Shown here one piece after another: positions 32,701-45,000 of a DNA stretch of 64,000 bases. Position 1 is the stretch's first letter. Every line of letters begins with the position of its first letter. The position numbers were made by a program, and so were the translations under genes. The stretch comes from Blastomussa wellsi (lineage: Eukaryota; Cnidaria; Anthozoa; Scleractinia; Plerogyridae), in contig OX393568.1 of NCBI GenBank assembly GCA_947652115.1, positions 230,001-294,000 of the forward strand, given 5' to 3'. Under the pieces are notes generated by a model, which saw only the letters and a list, made by a program, of their open reading frames with translations, was not told the DNA's origin and made no database searches.

Positions 32701-35700
32701 TAATGACAGTCTATCAAAAGGTTGCAGAGCGCCCGTTCGTATACATGGCCTTGGATTTACATCCTGCCAGTGACGACAGGAAACGTGTGTTTAGCCATCT
32801 CTTGACGCACGAAGGATGCCAGCGTTGGTATCGAAGAATCAGAAAAGATTTTTGAAATATGTCACTCAACGCTTCAATTTCCCCTCGTTCATTTGAAGCA
32901 CGCTGTCTTGGTTGAAGGTTGACGAGACCATGGGTGATCATTCACCAGACATTTTTGACACCGTAGAAGAAGGCGAAAGTAATGAAGAAAATGTAGAGGA
33001 GCCTGAAGAGGAACAGGATGAAGAGGAGGAGAATAGTAGCAGCTCCGAAGAGGACAAGGATCCAGACTATGATCCATGGCTTCCGTTACGTAGGAAAGTG
33101 AGGGAAGATGTGGAAGAAAAATACATTGATGAAGTCAAACGGTTTCTTGATATGGGTAAAACCCAAGATTACGCCGAGAATGCTGCTTTCAATGTCCTAT
33201 TACCTTTAATTAGAAGGAAGCTACGAAGGACCTACTTAAAGCGTCTAGTATGGTCCCACCGTATCAAACGCGACTCACTACACCGTAAAGTTATGGGCAC
33301 TCTTCGACGATTTATTGACGAAGACAGCATGGATTTCGAAGAAGCGGCTGAGTCAGCAGTAGAAAAACGGAAATTCCTGTTAAACAGAAAAATTACGAGA
33401 AAGGGCCTCCCTGACGAGCCTGATGGTGACGAAGAAGGAGAAGTGGCTGAAAATTTGATGTGATTTGTCTATATGATTGTTATAAGAGTGTGTGATTGTA
33501 GGCGTTATTCTCATTATTTACAAGACATCCGTCAAGATGAATTGCTCCAATCATTTACCAGAGGGTGATGGAAAGGTCGTGTGTAAGAGGGCCTACCATA
33601 AAAGATATTACGCAGAAAACAAGGAGCGAATCCTGGCTCGACCAAAACGATGGCGTACAGACAACGCGGAGATGATCAAAGCCCGTCTTAAAACAAAGCG
33701 TGAAGAAATCAACAGGGCCAAGAGAGCATATTGCCAAAATAACAGGGAACGCATCAGGAGTTACCAAAGAAAATACTGTCAAAACAACAGGGAACGGATC
33801 AACGAATATTGGCGACCTATTATGCAAAGAATAAGGAACGCATCAATCAAAGACTTCGTGGAAGACTGGGACAGACAGTCGCGCAGGACCAAATGCATGT
33901 GGACGCGAGTCCGGAAGAGGGCAGAGGATCACGGGACTAGAAGTGAACCGAGATGTTACTGTAACGGATGGAAATAAGCCTGTCAAAAGAGAGACGATTG
34001 TGCACGTGATTGAAAGTATTAAATGTTAACAATAAAAAGTGTTCAACAAAATATCATGTCTAGTGCTTTCTATTTCTTTATTTTTAATCCATTTGAATCA
34101 GCTATTTATAAGAGCCGGGAGAATCGTCACCAGGAACCAAGAACTTGCACAAGTCAGGGGTGGGGGATACCCTTCCTGACCATTTACCTCTCAGTACAAT
34201 ATACCATTCATTAACGTATCGAAGCGTGCGAAATTGTGATTAATTGTATGGGAAAGGGATATGAGGTATACCATTCATTAGCGTAACAAAGCGAACGGCA
34301 TTCAGATTAATTTCATGGAAAAGGACAGGGGGTACACTATCGATTAACATATCAAAGCGTACGACATCCTGATTAATTATAAAGGAAGGGATTTGTTTGA
34401 AAATACAATCTTTGTTTTTAAAATTTTGCGTGATTTTTTATTTGCGTGACAAAATGGTGGATTACCGATAGTTTTCTTGCATGCTCAATTACTTTGATTC
34501 CCATTGTGACGTCATTTTATTGAAACGCTTTCTCTCATTCTATACGCAACATGGTCCTGTGACCCAAACCCCTCGCTTCTGATTTGGCTACGTCTAAAAC
34601 GGCTGTAAATTTCATTGTGTGTTGCGTGACTCTCCCCATTCTCTCACCGTGACTTGTTATTGCGTAACAAAATGGCGGATTACAGATACCAAACCTGCCT
34701 TCTGATTGGTTGAGTCTTAAACCGTTCCCCACACGTAACATTCATGCAATTGTAGTGTGGCATTTATTAAAGGGACAGTTTCACGGTTATGTGCATTTTC
34801 AAGCCTACTAAACAATATTGTCTCTGAGCCTATCATCATCAAATATTTGGTGTTCTTACAGTTCCACCACGGTCAAACGTCTCGGGAGATATCATTTGCG
34901 ATGAATTGGGAATATAAAATAGTCGATGAGTGTAAATATTTTATATATATATATATATTATATACATATATATTTCAAATAAACAGGTGTCTTTACTTTT
35001 CAAATGCTCTGCGCCCGATCAAATCACACTGACAATGGCGTCGGCAAGTTCGTATTTGGGCGTTTAATTTTGAAATACTCAGAACTTGTTTTTAGTAAAG
35101 ATCCGAATAATTTAGTAAAGCGACAGGAAAAATGGTTAAATATGAAGCTGAAAATCAAAGCCTTGTCTTTCCAGTGCCTTTTTTTTTTTGTTTTTAGCGT
35201 TTGACTGCGGTTAATCTTACAGTGTGTGTTCTGAATTTGAAGCGTAATGTTTACACGTTAAAATTCTTTATAAGCATGACGGCATATATGACGTAAATTA
35301 ACTGCGATGATCATTCTTCGCTTTTATCAATATCCGCAGTTCAAATATGAATTATTTCATACATACTACACATCGTAAAAATCTTACTTCCGCAATCGTG
35401 TTCAGAGGTGGAACCTTTCAATTTTGTTATGTATCCATTCGGGCATTGCTTGCATTTTGTGGCGCCAACCTGATCTTGATAAAATCCGACATTGCATAAG
35501 ATGCATGGGCTTTCAGCAGTTTCAAATCCATCAACAGATGTTCTTCCTTTATCACACAAATCTGCAACGAATAACGGTGACGATAAAGCGAACACTGGAG
35601 AAGAGCATAACAAATAAATTGAATGCGCTATAGTCTAAGTAATGAAAAATATAGTTGGATTGCTCACCAATGCATGCTTTGGACCCTTCCTTTGTGTTGT

Positions 35701-36010
35701 TGGTGTTAGGGGGACACTGGGTGCAATTCAGGCTTGATTCCTGCTCACTAGTGTATCCCACAGGGCAATTCACGCAGTCTTTTAATGCCTCGTCGAACTT
35801 CATTCCACGAGGACATTTGACTGAAAAAAAAAAATTATAAATCAAGGAAGCACGGAAAGCCGCAAAACTCTACAACAAAAATTTAGTTTCAATTTTATTC
35901 CACAATTCCTCGATTCGCTCCGACGAAGAGCTAACGCTCGAAACGTCAGCTTTCGAATCTCTTTACTGCGGGCCAATTCACATTATCAACCCAGCTGATA
36001 AAACCAAATT

Positions 36011-36082
<72 letters not shown>

Positions 36083-39000
36083 ATCAAGCAAGCAAGCAAG
36101 CAACCAACCAATCAGTAAATCTCAGATTGGCTTGAGTATATAAAAAAGAGATTTCAGTGGACAGAAATACCTGTTGTTAAGTGGTTAATAATATTTATAG
36201 TTCTTACATACCGCATAACTTGACATGGTTCTCAAACGAAGCCAAAGAAGGTTGGCGAATCGTATGAGTAGGACACACTCCATCAGAGGGTAAATTGACA
36301 GCGTCTGAGGAAAGTAAATATTGGCCATGCTAAAATTGGGTCAAAACAATTTAACATTGATGTACAGAAGATGTGCACCTAATGATTCATTGCAACACGT
36401 TATAGCCCTTTCATCGGACAGTTTTGTGGGCTAAAATGGAGAATTAAGCAGGCTAAAATATATTTTAGCCCGCCGCGTGGACCAATCAGAAAAAAAAGAA
36501 AGTGAATATGCCAGCCAATCAGAATTGAAAACCATTCAACTGTTCGCGCCATTTTATTGCTCTAGCAACTCTTCAAGCTCCGTTTGACTCAGTTGAGGCT
36601 TTTCCAGCTGCTTTTCTCGAGCTCGAAAAGGACAAAATGGCTTAAATGCCTATTGTCACTCTTCTCAGCTAGATAATATAGTATATAATATGTTCATGAT
36701 AGGTTAACACTCCATGACTGCACCAAACTACTGCGCAAGACTGTTCCTTAAAATAATCATAGTGAGCCGGTCATGAAATCCGGGGTTATGTTTTTATTAT
36801 TTTAAAGATATTATCTCTTTAAAATGGTGAGGTCCTCCTCCATAACAAATAAATTATCCCAGGACCCCCATTTTTGCAGTGGCTAAAATTTCAAGACCCC
36901 ATCCATCCTCCCATCGCATAGATAATGAACGGTCCCTTAATATACCAACCTACGCAGTCAGGTATCTCGGGTGGTGACCATTTCAAGTTGGCTGGATCGC
37001 AGCTTGAGCCAATGGTATACTTGAACAGTTCCTTTCCTTTTGCCGTATCACACTCAATTGTACAGTGCTTGAAATCTCCGAATGATTGACAAATCAGTTT
37101 TCCGTTGTCAGGGACATCGGGAATTACGCACTCCTTGCCTGTAATAAAAAGAGTTACGAAGTTTTTTCCTTTCACAACCAGTTGATTTGATACAGAACAC
37201 TAAATTCCTGTGTTCGGCCATTTTTTGTCACGACACTGTAATGAAGCAGAGACCAACTTAATAAAAAAAATGCAAGAACAAACTGTATGTGTCTCGTTTT
37301 CATGTTGCTAACATTTCTTACTCATAAAAATCACAGAAATTAGGTGAAATGGGTCTACAAACCGAAAAAAGGAAAGTAACTAAAAATAAAACAAACACAC
37401 AAGTGGAGCCCGAGAACTAGAAAAAGCTCAGTTACAGAGCCCGAAGAAAAGCCTTCGAAAAAATCGCGAGAATTGAACCAACAACAACACACGACACTTG
37501 ATTCGCGTTTTGAATGTCGGCCACACTGGTAGAAGGCTCTCGCTCTCGCCACTAGGCGCTCTATGAGCATGATGAACAGAAGCCAACAAAAGGGATACCT
37601 CAGTGCAAATGACTTACGCGTGAGTATTACCACAAAACTGCAGCTGGCGGTGTTGCCTGATTGGTCATATGCGTCGTATTTTACCGTAGTTGATCCTACT
37701 GGAAATAAATCTCCGGGTTTGCTTGTAGATGTTACTCGCTCAACTTTGACGTTATCTGAAAATTCGGGTTCTCTCCAGGTTATAGCAGACTCTGATCCAA
37801 CTACTGCTTCAAATATGGTATCAGGGCAATAGACGATGGTTGGTGCTTGTTCATCTGAAAATCGAAAATAGCAACGAAGGCTTAAATAAGCCTATTTCGA
37901 ACTTAATAGAGCTCAATCCAATAATTGGGTGCTATTACCAAATCAGCCGAACACAATCAACCAAAAAAATTTTGCAACTGAGTTCGTTAGTTAGATTCAA
38001 CGGAAGTAATCGAATCGACCTCAATCGAACGCAGAGCTAAAATTTAGCTTAAAGTGCACCTAACCCCAAAATACTATTTTCGCTTCAATGAACCTTTGCA
38101 CCAGTTCGAAACGCGTTAACCTTTCGTTTCTCCTTTTTACCAATTGCTGACTTTTTATAGCATTTAAAAGTTACGAAAAACCGAACGTCAGTTGTTGCAC
38201 GACGGTGCCAGAAGGGACGTGGGTCTATTCCTGGGTTGACGTCACAAACTGATTTGCATGCATGTTTGCAAAGCCTTGATGCGATGCAAATCACTCAGTT
38301 TGTGAAGTCAACCCAGGAATAAACCCACGCCCCTTCTGAATCGGTCGTGAAACAACTGGTGCTCAGTTTTTCTTAACTTTTAAATGCTGGTAAAAAGGAG
38401 AAAGCGAATGTGTAACGCTTTTCGAACTGGTGCAAAAGTTTATCGAAGCGAAAAAAATATTTTGGGGTTAGGTGCACTTTAAATATCCAAGCGAACGAAT
38501 GGAAGCCAATCGAACGCGATAGAACGTGAGATTGCGTTCAGTTTGATCACACTTGTGAGAGTTCAATCGAACTCAATCGAACTAAACTCGCATGAAGTTG
38601 TACTGAGTTCAATTAGAACATTCGATTTGGTTTGATTACTAAAGTCGTGCATAAAGAAACAAGTGTGTCATTTGCATTCCAAAGTAATAATGTAACTCAA
38701 TTGACTTTGTTTTGTGGTTTTAAAGGCATATTTTATGATATAAAGGCAGTTTCGTTGTCTTTATCAATGCTCGCGTTCAGCCATATCTACCTATCTAAAT
38801 ATCTGAAGTCAAAATGCTACGTACGAAGTATAAAGTTCCGGCTCCTGTTGTGGATACCGGTCACGGTAGACGTAAAACAAAGAAACAAACGATGAGAAAC
38901 AATGCTGCCCCAAACTACAAAGAATCATGAACAAAGGTAAAACAATGTACTGTATTTGCATACGGTACACACAGAGAGACCCAGATCTAAAATTGATTTA

Positions 39001-42000
39001 GAGTCTGTTTACTTCAAAGCTATTATCCCATTAAGTGTGCAATGTGGATTGGCTGTCTGGGACTCCTGCTCAGAACATTTAATAATGATTGAGAAGTTAC
39101 CCATTTCAGAGCCGCAAGATTGATACATAAGTTACAGAGAGACACTGCAGATAGATGATCCTACAATGACAATTGCGAAATGGATGCCCCTGAAATACCT
39201 TCTGACTATCGCTCATAACGCTTTTTATGGGCTAGAGTTAGTTGAAAATAACAGATTAGTTGAGGAGAACTCTTCTCACTAGAACTTTAGGAAATCACTT
39301 AATATTAAAGTAACTAGCCCTAGAACTGATCTGTGTCGTAGAGCATTTATATTAGGTATAGAGCTACAATTGCGTGGAATTAACTATTAACGATGGCAAA
39401 AGAACATCATCAAGGAAATCAGCTTTGAAAAAGCTGCTCTATTAGTTATGAAAAGACGCTTAATTTTAAAGTCATATTATTTTAATAAGGTGCTTTGTTT
39501 TCTTTTACTTAGACGTTTTTTTTATTTTACCTATTTTAACTCGAAGCGAGCCTGAATGAAAGAAATACATCAACATAAAAATGGCATATAAAGGAAAGAC
39601 GGAAAAAATCCGAGTCCAGAAAGGGATTTGAACCCACGAACCTAGCCGGTTGCTCTAACGCCTGAGCGAGAAAGGGTCAAATGTGAGTCTTGAATGGAAC
39701 TGCATCGCGCGGTTACACAGCCAAATGATGAATGGCACATATTCCCTTGATGCCATTTCTGTGTTGATGTATTTCTTTCATTATTAAAAACAAGATATGG
39801 TATATTTCATTTTTCCTGAGCAATGATTGGTTTAGAGGCAATGGTATATGAGTTCATGTACCATTGACCTACAAATGTGGTGGGTGTACGCATAAAAGAA
39901 TATGCATTTTTCGCAATGTTGGTACAATATTTTTTGGACGTTTTTAATAAAACAATTATTCCACTTGTGCTTGTTGGATATGAGATGGTTATAGCTAACT
40001 CGGCGCTACCAGCCTCGTTGGCTATCTACCATCTCATGTCCAACGCGCGCTCGTGGAATAATTGTTAATTACTCACTTGGAGGTTGGCTGGTCGCACCTT
40101 TGATATACCTTATTATTAAAAACTAGCTCTGGTATATTGTATTTCCTGGGTTTTGATTGGTTTAGAGGCAATGGTGTATGAGCTCATATACCATTGACCT
40201 AAAAAATGGTACGTGTACGCGTAAAAGAAGGCATTTCTCGCAATCTTTGTACGCGCGCTTGTGGAATAATTGTTAAATATGACTGCGCGATGCAGTTAAG
40301 AGCTATATGTGCCATTCACCATTTGACTTAGTAACCGCGTGATGTAGTTCCAGTCAAGACCCCCAAAGGACCCTTGCTAACCATATAGTCTCCAGTAGCT
40401 CAGTGGTTAGAGCATCCGACTAGACGACGGAGGGCCGTGGGTTCAAATCTCATCTGGGACTCGGATTTTACTGCGTTTCCGTTGATGCCATTTCTATGTT
40501 GATGGATTTCTATCACATGTAGTTATTTAGTATATAGTAGGTCCATAACAGCTTTAAGTCGCCAATTTTATCATGACCATTTTATCGTGCCAATTTCATC
40601 ATGAACTCCTCTACTTAGTAATACGTACCTTGCACAATAATATCTGTAGTACAGTTTGCTGTATCACCCACTTCGTTGCTAGCAACATATGTGAGTACCG
40701 TGACACCGTGTGGGAATACCAGCTGGCTGCGGTACTTGTCCGGGAAGAGTTGTATGTTCTGCACATTGGACTGTGGGTCCTCGAGCAACCCTGTAATGTC
40801 GGATTCATTCATGTTTGGAGCAAGGCTCACGATAACATCCGAAGGGCAAGTGATCCAAGGCGTAGCGTATTCTAGACGCAAACGAGTCATATTTATCACT
40901 GTGTAATATAGCATTAATATCGAAGAATATATTTAACTAGTACGCACATAACGTAGAGAAAAAAAAAATGAAAACAAAAAAAAAATGTCTATTTCCAGGA
41001 GAAAGAAAAATTGTAGCCGTCTGGTTAGAGAAGAATAACCTTTTAAAATTTAAATATGTTTCTTCCCTTATTGTTCTGTTCGCTGGTTTCAAGCTCCTGT
41101 CTTCCCTATCCTTCCGAGGAAGTGGCGAGACGCACGGGTAAGATTTTTTTCCTTTAGTTTTCTTTATAAATTGTAATCTTCATGATTTCTTATGCAATGC
41201 AGTACGGAAAGTCTAGCATGGAGGTTAAGCTTAATAAGGCACCCCAAATACTTCACATGTGGTAGAATCTAAGCCATACCAGAGTGCTCAAACTAGCGAG
41301 CTAGTGAACATGCGCAGTCCTCTTTTGCTACTTTGCAGAATATTTTTACTAAACCGACGTACTTGTGGTCGACGAGGAATCCCGGGGTTGGGAAATGGCT
41401 TTTTCTGTGTACCCGGGGGTGGGGAATAGACCGCAAAATAAGAAAAAAAAAAAAGGCAAATGCCCGGGGTGTACCCACGGGGGATGGTAACATGTAGAAT
41501 TGAACCTCACATAAGTGATTTCAACACGGGGAAAAAGTCGATCGTGTAGTTTGATCGTCCGGGTGCGGGTAGTACTGAGATGGACTGTCGTCGGCGACAG
41601 TGACTGACGTATCGACAACCTGAGCAGAAGTCATCATAGAGTCATGCGAAGAGTTGTTTGTCAGACGAATGTTATAAGTATGGTTCGTGAAAACTGATTG
41701 GTCAGTTTAGCCGTCATGTTATTGGCTGTAAGACTCGGTCGTGATTGGTCGTTTTCCATCCGTAAAGGTCGTTCTATTCAGTCTGTTAGCTATATGTCCA
41801 TGCCGTGAATTAATCGTTTGTACGGTGCTGAGAGTTGTTGACTTCTGTTGAGAGGATTCTGTTCTAACGTCAGTCACTGTCACTGACAACAGTCCTTCCC
41901 AGGACTACCCGGACAACAGCAACAACTAGCTTTATTAGCATGCCCATAAATACATACAGTGTTGCAAATTCTTTATCTCAAATAAAAATTGAAATAATAG

Positions 42001-45000
42001 AGATCATCCTGGATATGTAATCGGCTTTTTGCAACAGCTGGTCACGTGATGGAAAATTTGTAAACTTTAAGCTACAGCTAAATGAATTTCAGAACTGGAA
42101 AGAGCATATTTGAAATAGCCTGAACACGATTTTTTAGACCAATGCTATGTAAGGTTGAGATGTTATGACGATTTGAATGTTGCAAACATTAGGTTTTTTA
42201 ATGGCAGTGAGGAAGCTTTGCCATCCAGAAACCTTTTCCGTTATTTATCTATACAAAAGGAAGCTGCTGGCATATGTCTATTGGACATAGAAAAAGGGAA
42301 AATTCTAGGCTCTTATACCGAAAGGTAACGATTTTATGGCTGCTTGAAAACAAGGATTTGTATGGATAATCACTCGAGCGTGACTGGAGGGCAAAGCATC
42401 TTCTTCCCATACAAACCCTTCTAATTTTTAACGCCCATAGACTGTTACAGTCCGCTATTTTTTCGTATTTTTCCTCGATCGGCGAACGCGGTGAATGAAT
42501 CGCGAGAGAACTGGACTCCAGCGAAAAGTTCCCTCTTAAAGGATATAAACCTGAAAATTTGCATGCAAGCTTACTTGCAAATACTGTAAATACTCTTAAA
42601 TTTCTGATAATATTATGCTTTACCAATGACTAAATCGGTGTGTTCTTGAAAAGCACATCACGTGACCAACTGTTGCAAAAGGCCTATTAACAAAGCATAT
42701 AAGTAACCACGTTACATCAGTAAAATTTGAAAGATCAAGGCACGATGAAATAAATTTCGCTTATTGAATACTATTCTAGTTTATTAGAGTAAGGTAAGTC
42801 TGCATTCGGGCCTAGTGGCCCATCAAGCCGGAACTGATCCCGGTTTCTGTAGCATGAAGCGACAGAGAGTATTTGTTCTCCCCCTGGATGGGATGCTAGT
42901 CCATTGCAGGGTTACCCCCAGCAGTAAATTCGTCGGTACCCATTTATACCCCTGGGTGACGAGAGGCCCAAGAACACAACGCAGTGCCCTGGCTAGAGGC
43001 TCGAACCCGGACCGTCCGAACCGGAGTCCAGCGCACTAACCATTAGGCCACTGCGCCTCCCACAATTTATTAGAGTAGACTAAAATAAAATACACTTTTG
43101 TTGCATCAGGCTAACATAACGATCGACAGTATGTTAATTGGCCATACACTGTTAAAAAACTTATTATTAATAAAATTCGAGGAGTTTAGTTTAAACTGTG
43201 CACGAAGACCAACCTCGTCCCCAAAACTTGGGCACTTTTTGCCATCATGTTCTATGAGCGCCGATTGGGGGATTTCCCAATAGTCTTAGAAAGCATACGA
43301 GCACAATGTTAACCGAGCACCCACTAAAATTTTGCTAGCTCTTTGAGCGGAAGCCGGCCTAATTTTGCGAAAAATTTTCGAGGGACCATTTATGCCTCCC
43401 AAATGGATTGCGGATTTGCAACAGTCAGTCTATATAATGCATCTTGAATATGAATTCCTATTTGTCACCTTTCTCACAAGTTGGTATGGCCTGCACGTCC
43501 CATTGCCCATTTGCCTGACACTTTCTGCTGGAATGACCATTCACTTTGTAGCCAGAGTTGCAAGTATAGTGGCAACTGCTTTCAAAAACGTTTCCCGATA
43601 TTAAACAGAAGTCAGGATGCACGCCTCCGTTTGGGATTGGAGGCAAAGCGGGGCAGGTTATTCCTGAAAATAATCGTACAATGATTTAACCCCATATCCG
43701 AGTTAGGCTCGACTTTGAGCCATTTTGTTAGCCAGTATTCCCTTGCTCATCTGTGAGGCAAAGAAACAATAAGATTTCTTTTTGAAATTGATCTTGATTA
43801 TAAAGACTATGATAGATGCCATACCCAAGCAATACCACTAGCCCCCCAGGTTCGAAAATTTTCGACATTTTTCGGGCAAAACAATCAGGATTCGGGCAAC
43901 AACACCTACATTTTTTTGGGTGGTTATATACTGGTTTAACGACAACGCATTCGGGAATTGTGTAATTTTTCGGGCAGGGAGGCTACCCCCCCCCCCCCCC
44001 CCCCAAGCCCGAAGGTGCCCGTTCGCCTATGTTTCTAACCATTGCATGATATGAAAAATCGGGTTCACGAATAGAATCACCATACCACACGTAACAATAC
44101 TGCGAGTTTTCCAAGAGTTCTGATTCAACCATAGAAATAAAATAGAGAGGTTTGAATTTTACGATGTTTACAAAGAAATGTATGTCGTGCGGACGGACAC
44201 ACATTGTCCGTATCTCTTTGTACAAAACGCTATTTTTAAAGTTTTATATTTCATTGAGTTCGAATCAGATCCCCACGAAACGTTAGATGCTGAATCTATT
44301 CATGTACTTACTTTTTCACTTAACTGACATTTAAAAATATGTCGTTCCAACCGCGAATTGTGCTATTCATTATAGTTATACTTACGCTCGCATACTATTA
44401 GTGAAGAATCCCAAGCGCCTGTTACCAAGCACGTTAGGGTATCCTTTTGAGGGTCTGCAAGTTTATATCCATTTTCACAACTGAACTTGCATGTATCATT
44501 CACTTTCCTGCCGTCGGCGACTAAACATTCCCTTGGGCTTACCGTTGTTCCTTGAGCTTCCGCCAGTGGTGTGCAAGATATAACTTAAAAGAAATAAATG
44601 TAGAAACATTATTATATGGCCTCGAGGTAAATCTGAGCATTCTGAATGGTTTTTGGTCTCGATTTTGCCGCACGGACCGTTTCCATGCAAACGGTCGTAA
44701 CCTGAGTATTTTTTGTTTTGTTTTCCAAAGCCAGCAAAATTCAAGATTTGCTACTAAAACTGCGAAGATATAACGCGTGATAGCTTGTTCTTTCTGAATT
44801 GGTTGAGTCATCAAACGCCTCAGGGCGGAAGCCTTCTGAATTTGAAGTGACCTATATACTTAATCTTAGCTTACGCAAGCCGTACTGGGTAATATTGGAA
44901 CGTTAACTCGCCCGTTTTTGTACGGACCTCGATGCGTTTGATTCGAACTGCCACGACTCGGGCCAATATTTCCCAGCACAGCCCTCGTGCTCGGTTAGTA

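Larger units (their letters stand above)
30963..34733 (+). mobile_element. 3.8 kb mobile element with about 950-bp inverted arms and packaging-ATPase-like ORF
   Basis: The left arm (30963-31930) and right arm (33781-34733) are inverted copies, both ending in a GGGG-ACGGTTTAAGACTCAACC terminus. The 1.85 kb centre carries plus-strand frames for a C2HC zinc finger, a P-loop ATPase and an acidic protein; a basic ORF crosses into the right arm. Polinton, adintovirus and related elements combine terminal inverted repeats with an A32-like ATPase, but they are much larger and carry integrase, polymerase and capsid genes, none of which is visible here. This is therefore either a non-autonomous derivative, a satellite or a separate small family. 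No clean target duplication was found. It is inserted in an intron of the multidomain gene, in antisense orientation. Confidence 0.75.

Noticed and set aside
31494..34214. Two similar 63-codon frames (VQQNI...[10 protein letters not shown] type), one on each strand, taken as a gene pair
   Set aside because: They are the same non-coding stretch in the two inverted arms of the 3.8 kb element, located after the AATAAA of the basic ORF.
40386..40458. Functional tRNA gene
   Set aside because: Acceptor stem has several mismatches and the sequence continues into a SINE body shared with 39550-39673.
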